In this document: in pieces, positions 60,653 to 64,000 of the stretch
Layout of the letters: each line of letters opens with the position of its first letter
How positions within the stretch are numbered: position 1 is the first letter of the stretch
NCBI GenBank assembly: GCA_902779355.1
Contig: CACZBF010000008.1
Span: 1 to 64,000, forward strand
Reading direction: 5' to 3'
From: an uncultured Lachnospiraceae bacterium
GTDB lineage: Bacteria > Bacillota > Clostridia > Lachnospirales > Lachnospiraceae
DNA: 64,000 bases
Program-made: the position numbers and the translations under genes
Notes under the pieces: generated by a model
Seen by the model: the letters and a program-made list of their open reading frames with translations, nothing else
Told to the model about the DNA's origin: nothing
Databases searched by the model: none

Positions 60653-61492
60653 ATGAAATTTGCAGATTTAGTAAAGAAAGCGGATACTGCGGCGAAAAAG
60701 CTTGACCCGAAGGTTGTGCAGGGACATCTTGCAGTAGAGTTTGCAAGCGAGGTGGGATGCTTTTATGTAGAGGTTACGGAAAGCGAGATCGTTGTTGCCG
60801 GATACGATTACAACGATCATGATGTTCGTGTTTTCTCTGATCCGGATACCATTATTGATATCATCAGCGGAAAGATCGACGCGAACGAGGCAGAGGCTAG
60901 AGGCGCAAGCATCAGCGGCAACAGAGATGCGATCGGCTTCTTCAAAGCAGCGGTAAAGAAAGCACCGGCTAAGAAACCGGCAGCAAAGAAGACGACTGCG
61001 AAGAAGACCACCGCAAAGAAGACGACCGCGAAGACGACGACTGCTAAGAAGACGACGACTGCTAAGAAGACAACGTCTACCGCAAAGAAAGCAACAACTG
61101 CGACCAAGACCGCAGAGACCAAGAAGGCAACAACTGCGAAACCGGCAGCAAAGAAGACGACTGCTAAGAAGAGCACGACCGCTAAGAAGACAACGGCAGC
61201 TAAGAAGCCGGCAGCAAAGAAGAGCACGACTGCAAAGAAGAGCGCGACCGCTACCAAGGCTGCAGAGACCGTAAAGAAGACGACCGAAGCAGTAAAGACT
61301 GCAGCAGCAAATACCGCAAAGAAAGTCGAGACCGCAAAGGCTGAGGTTAAGACGGCGGTTTCCAATGCAGCAGCAACTGCAAAAACGACTGCTACCGCAG
61401 TCAAGACCGCTGCAGAGAGCAAACTTGCACAGCCGGCACAGAAGATGATGTCCAACAGCATCTTCGGTAAGAAGGCAGATGACAAGAAATAA
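60653..61492 (+). CDS. SCP2-like domain fused to a histone-H1-like Lys/Ala/Thr tail
   Basis: 279 residues with GGAGGAGAGA upstream. Residues 1-105 have the order of an SCP2 sterol/lipid-carrier fold: HLAVEFASEVGCFYVEV, IVVAGYDYNDHDVRVFSDPDTIIDIISGKIDANEAEARGASISGN, a beta-strand pattern with GKIDANEA as in SCP2 proteins. Residues ~108-235 are low-complexity repeats of AKKTT, AKKPAAKK and similar, as in eukaryotic H1 and bacterial HctB/Hc1-like proteins; this tail should bind DNA through charge. The end is Ala/Thr-rich (AATAKTTATAVKTA). DNA repeats in the tail may vary in copy number. The SCP2 match is by eye. It stands behind its own promoter and in front of a terminator. Confidence 0.75.
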   Translation: MKFADLVKKADTAAKKLDPKVVQGHLAVEFASEVGCFYVEVTESEIVVAGYDYNDHDVRVFSDPDTIIDIISGKIDANEAEARGASISGNRDAIGFFKAAVKKAPAKKPAAKKTTAKKTTAKKTTAKTTTAKKTTTAKKTTSTAKKATTATKTAETKKATTAKPAAKKTTAKKSTTAKKTTAAKKPAAKKSTTAKKSATATKAAETVKKTTEAVKTAAANTAKKVETAKAEVKTAVSNAAATAKTTATAVKTAAESKLAQPAQKMMSNSIFGKKADDKK

Positions 61493-61507
61493 TTGTTGAA
61501 GTCGTGT

Positions 61508-61540
61508 CCCCTGCGTCTTAGGACGCGGGGGATTTTTTTT
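61508..61540 (+). terminator. Intrinsic terminator directly before thrS
   Basis: CCCCTGCGTC (61508-61517) pairs with GACGCGGGGG (61522-61531), then ATTTTTTTT. It ends 16 bases before the thrS start codon, so there is no room for a thrS promoter after it. Confidence 0.93.
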
Positions 61541-61555
61541 GAAAGGAGAACACAG

Positions 61556-63358
61556 ATGAAGGAAGAACTGCTCGGTGTATACCGGCACTCTCTGGCGCAC
61601 ATTCTGGCCAAAGCGGTGATCGAGATTTTCGGGAAGGATGAAGTGCAGTATGCGATCGGTCCGCAGATTGATGACGGATTGTATTATGATTTTGTACTTC
61701 CGCGTCCGATCACAGAAGAGGATTATCCCGTGATTGAAAACAAGATGCGGGAGATCATGAAGCGGAAGGAAGACTGGACCAGAAAAGAGATCTCGAGAGA
61801 CGAAGCGCTGAAACTTTTTGAAGGACAGAAATTCAAAACGGAGTTAATCCGGGACCTCCCGGAAGGAGAAGTGATCTCCATCTATTATACCGGTGATGAT
61901 TTTGTGGATCTTTGCAGAGGCCCTCATGTGGAGAATTCCATGGAGCTCCTGTCGGCGGCGTTTCAAGTGAAGTCGGCTTCCGGTGCTTACTGGAGAGGCG
62001 ATGCGAAACGTGACTCCATGCAGCGGATCTATGTTTATGCATTTCCGACGAAGGAGGAGCTGAAGGCGCATCTGAATCTGATCCGGGAAGCCATGGAGCG
62101 CGACCACAAAAAGCTCGGGCCGAAACTGGATCTTTTCATGTTCCAGGAGACTGCGCCGGGCATGCCGTATTGGCTGCCGAGAGGGTGGAGACTGTATCAG
62201 ACCCTGATCAAGTTCTGGAGAGAGATTCATGAGCGGCACGGTTATCAGGAGATCTCAGCGCCTGTGATCAACAACAAAAAGCTTTGGCTTATCAGCGGGC
62301 ATTGGGCGCATTATCAGAACAATATGTTTATCGTTCCGGAATTAAATGAAAAGTGGGACGAAAACGGAATCGCAGAAGTGAAGCTTTCCGACGATGATAT
62401 GATGGCAGCGAAGCCGATGAACTGCCCGAATGCGATGCTTACTTATAAGCGTACGATGCATTCCTACCGGGAATTGCCAATCCGCTATAACGAGCTGGAC
62501 GTTGTGCATCGGAAAGAAAAGAGCGGACAGTTGAATGGCTTGTTCCGCGTACAGTCCTTCCGCCAGGATGACGACCATACCTTTGTGATGGAGAGCCAGA
62601 TCGAGGAAGAGATCGGAGACATCATGGAGATTGCGGATGAGATCTATCGCACTTTTGGTGTTACCTACCGTGCAGAGTTCTCTACGAGACCGGATGATTT
62701 CATGGGAGACATCGAGGCGTGGAATCGTGCAGAGAAAGCGCTTGCCAACATCCTCGACAAGAAATACGGGGAAGGCAATTACGAGGTGAACGAAGGCGAC
62801 GGCGCCTTTTACGGACCAAAGATCGACCTGCAGATGAAGGATGCGCTCGGGCGTGAATGGCAGTGTGGAACGATCCAGCTTGACTTCCAGCTGCCGCATA
62901 ATTTTGAACTGACTTATCAGGACAGCGACGGTATGCAGAAAGAGCCGGTGGTCATCCATCGCGCGATCTTCGGCTCGCTGGAGCGCTTCATCGGAATCCT
63001 GATCGAAAACTACAAGGGTGATTTCCCGTTCTGGCTGTCGCCGTATCAGGTGGCGATCGTGCCGATCCGTGTGGAGCATAATGCCTATGCGAAACGGGTG
63101 GAGGAAAAACTCACCGCTGCCGGCATCCGCGTCGAAGCGGATTACGCGGACAAGAACATGAATGAAAAGATCAAGTTCTTTAAGACGATGAAGGATCCCT
63201 ACATCCTCGTGATCGGAGACCGTGAGAAAGAAGACGGCACCGTAGCCGTGACGATCCGCGGCCAGAAGACACAGATCCACGACCTCCCGGTTGACCGGTT
63301 TGTGGAAGAATGTGTCAGAATGAACAGGGAGCGCTCCCAGGAACTGTATCAGGGATAA
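61556..63358 (+). CDS. thrS: Threonyl-tRNA synthetase lacking the N-terminal TGS domain
   Basis: 600 residues from ATG 61556 (MKEELLGVYRHSLAHILAKA), ribosome binding site GAAAGGAG; the longer frame begins inside the terminator and is rejected. Charges tRNA-Thr. The editing-domain signature HSLAHILAKAV and FVDLCRGPHVENS is intact; the catalytic core has motif 1-3 (IKFWREIHERHGYQEISAPVI, FRVQSFRQDDDHTF, and RAIFGSLERFIGILIE), the zinc ligands in MNCPNAM and neighbours, and the anticodon domain. The usual ~60-residue TGS domain at the start is absent; related short enzymes exist in some clostridia. Transcription probably depends on read-through of the upstream terminator. Confidence 0.95.
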   Translation: MKEELLGVYRHSLAHILAKAVIEIFGKDEVQYAIGPQIDDGLYYDFVLPRPITEEDYPVIENKMREIMKRKEDWTRKEISRDEALKLFEGQKFKTELIRDLPEGEVISIYYTGDDFVDLCRGPHVENSMELLSAAFQVKSASGAYWRGDAKRDSMQRIYVYAFPTKEELKAHLNLIREAMERDHKKLGPKLDLFMFQETAPGMPYWLPRGWRLYQTLIKFWREIHERHGYQEISAPVINNKKLWLISGHWAHYQNNMFIVPELNEKWDENGIAEVKLSDDDMMAAKPMNCPNAMLTYKRTMHSYRELPIRYNELDVVHRKEKSGQLNGLFRVQSFRQDDDHTFVMESQIEEEIGDIMEIADEIYRTFGVTYRAEFSTRPDDFMGDIEAWNRAEKALANILDKKYGEGNYEVNEGDGAFYGPKIDLQMKDALGREWQCGTIQLDFQLPHNFELTYQDSDGMQKEPVVIHRAIFGSLERFIGILIENYKGDFPFWLSPYQVAIVPIRVEHNAYAKRVEEKLTAAGIRVEADYADKNMNEKIKFFKTMKDPYILVIGDREKEDGTVAVTIRGQKTQIHDLPVDRFVEECVRMNRERSQELYQG

Positions 63359-63398
63359 CTAGATTTAGTTATTGTTGAAATATCGACCACTATATGTA

Positions 63399-63437
63399 GA
63401 AAACGCCGAAATTTTTTCGAAATTTCGGCGTTTTTTT
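63399..63437 (+). terminator. Intrinsic terminator after thrS
   Basis: AACGCCGAAATT pairs with AATTTCGGCGTT, followed by a run of TTTTT. Perfect stem. Confidence 0.95.
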
Positions 63438-63438
63438 G

Positions 63439-63467
63439 TTGCATTTTTCACAACAGGGGGGTACAAT
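63439..63467 (+). promoter_or_regulatory. Promoter of mraZ
   Basis: TTGCAT (63439-63444), 17-bp spacer, TACAAT (63462-63467). The start would lie near 63474, just before the MraZ boxes. Confidence 0.75.
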
Positions 63468-63478
63468 GTGGATAGTTG

Positions 63479-63512
63479 GTGGAGGAAAGTGGTAGAAAAT
63501 GGTGTGAAGTGG
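63479..63512 (+). promoter_or_regulatory. MraZ operator: GTGG repeats at 10-bp spacing
   Basis: GTGG at 63479, 63489, 63509 and the variant ATGG at 63499, each starting exactly 10 bp apart, within units like AAAGTGGTAG. A fifth GTGG at 63468 is one base off the rhythm. MraZ is known to bind direct GTGG/TGGG-type repeats at the start of its own operon, so this is probably its autoregulatory site. Confidence 0.75.
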
Positions 63513-63528
63513 AGCGAGGAACAACATT

Positions 63529-63960
63529 ATGTTCATGGGCGAATACAATCATACCGTCGACCAGAAGGGACGGGTGATCGTTCCTTCCAAATTCCGGGAA
63601 CAACTTGGTGATGAATTTGTTGCGACAAAAGGCTTGGACAAATGCCTTTACCTTTACCCGAAAGAAGAGTGGGAACGCATTGAAGAACAATTTCAGGAAG
63701 TGCCGCTGATCAAGAAAGAAGCGAGAGAGTTTGCGAGATTTTTCTTTGCAGGGGCAGCGACCTGTGAGATCGATAAACAAGGACGCGCGTTGATCCCGCA
63801 GGTACTTCGGGATTACGCGGGGATCACAAAGGATCTGGTGTCCGCAGGCGTAATGAATAAAGTGGAGATCTGGAGCAAAGAGCGCTGGGAGAAAGAAAGC
63901 GGCTTTGGCGACATGGATTCCATTGCAGAGAAGATGGCTGAGTACGGACTCAGCATTTAA
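63529..63960 (+). CDS. mraZ: Transcriptional regulator MraZ
   Basis: 143 residues. MraZ is a ring-forming DNA-binding protein of the AbrB-like fold that represses the division/cell-wall (dcw) cluster. FMGEYNHTVDQKGRVIVPSKFRE and EIDKQGRALIPQVLRDYAGI are the two duplicated DxxGR repeats. The ATG at 63529 (MFMGEYNH) is the family's usual start. It is followed by the first codons of rsmH, the standard next gene. Confidence 0.97.
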   Translation: MFMGEYNHTVDQKGRVIVPSKFREQLGDEFVATKGLDKCLYLYPKEEWERIEEQFQEVPLIKKEAREFARFFFAGAATCEIDKQGRALIPQVLRDYAGITKDLVSAGVMNKVEIWSKERWEKESGFGDMDSIAEKMAEYGLSI

Positions 63961-63975
63961 TGAGAACAGGCGCCC

Positions 63976-64000
63976 ATGAGATTCGAACATACCTCGGTAC
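63976..64000 (+). CDS. rsmH: Start of rsmH (16S rRNA m4C1402 methyltransferase), cut by window end
   Basis: The last 25 bases read ATG then Arg-Phe-Glu-His-Thr-Ser-Val, which fits the RsmH N-terminus (usually F-E/K-H-x-S-V-L), and rsmH normally follows mraZ. The rest is outside the window. Confidence 0.8.

Noticed and set aside
61493..61555. T-box leader for thrS
   Set aside because: The T-box sequence and specifier stem are absent; the gap is only 63 bp and is filled by a terminator.
60668..61611. Minus-strand frames of 264-310 residues under the SCP2/H1-like gene
   Set aside because: Low-complexity Leu/Ser/Val mirror images of the Lys/Thr/Ala repeats.

Overview
The window looks like chromosomal DNA of a low- to mid-GC Gram-positive anaerobe of the Clostridia, most likely Lachnospiraceae-like. 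This is inferred from strong AGGAGG-type ribosome binding sites, a CIRCE operator before groESL, a Gram-positive LexA box before recA, RNase Y, a ThiI without rhodanese domain paired with a cysteine desulfurase, a FeoA-FeoB fusion, and mraZ followed by rsmH. Most of the window is densely packed housekeeping DNA. No rRNA, tRNA, CRISPR array or intact insertion sequence was seen.

Layout. 1-3.3 kb: the 3' part of a large coiled-coil protein ending in a recognisable ADP-ribosyltransferase domain, plus a small Cys-rich partner. 3.3-10.1 kb: an MscS-type channel with an extra C-terminal domain, a GNAT protein, then a lipoprotein / response regulator / hybrid histidine kinase group. 10.1-21.3 kb: rsmE-prmA (minus), cysteine desulfurase-thiI, a BMP/ParB-like protein with a phosphoesterase, an HPr-like protein lacking the catalytic His, mtaB, a glycogen debranching enzyme and a methyltransferase. 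21.4-25.1 kb: rpsU, prfC, recA (LexA box), recX. 25.2-30.4 kb: two adjacent diguanylate cyclases that share a duplicated PAS-GGDEF half, one of them fused to an amino-acid-permease-like transporter. 30.5-37.6 kb: rny, Nudix, a divergent shikimate cluster (aroF-aroE / aroD-aroK), greA-like factor, exonuclease. 37.7-39.8 kb: a membrane-anchored repeat-coiled-coil protein and a secreted Cys-rich protein, both ending in phage-tail-like modules, behind a promoter that runs straight into a terminator. 39.9-47.5 kb: groESL, a 55-bp tandem repeat, degV, purA, SEC-C protein, feoAB (minus).

47.7-57.8 kb is the accessory region. A WYL regulator is cut and joined to the tail of an ABC ATPase, followed by two ABC permeases, a giant lipoprotein that joins an M1-like and an M14-like peptidase, a headless membrane protein, a ClpX-zinc-finger/DnaA-N-like protein, an Rpn-type nuclease, two tiny Cys-rich genes and a 297-bp imperfect palindrome. 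It is visibly more AT-rich than its flanks and looks like a mosaic of deletions and acquisitions.

57.8-64 kb: a lipoprotein tyrosine phosphatase, a radical SAM enzyme next to a protein that fuses an SCP2-like domain to a histone-H1-like tail, a short threonyl-tRNA synthetase lacking the TGS domain, and the start of the mraZ-rsmH cell-division cluster with its MraZ operator.

The best candidates for undescribed biology are the transporter-PAS-GGDEF fusion, the SCP2/H1-like protein, the ClpX-ZBD/DnaA-N protein, the ADP-ribosyltransferase effector, the phage-tail-like surface pair and the long palindromic element.
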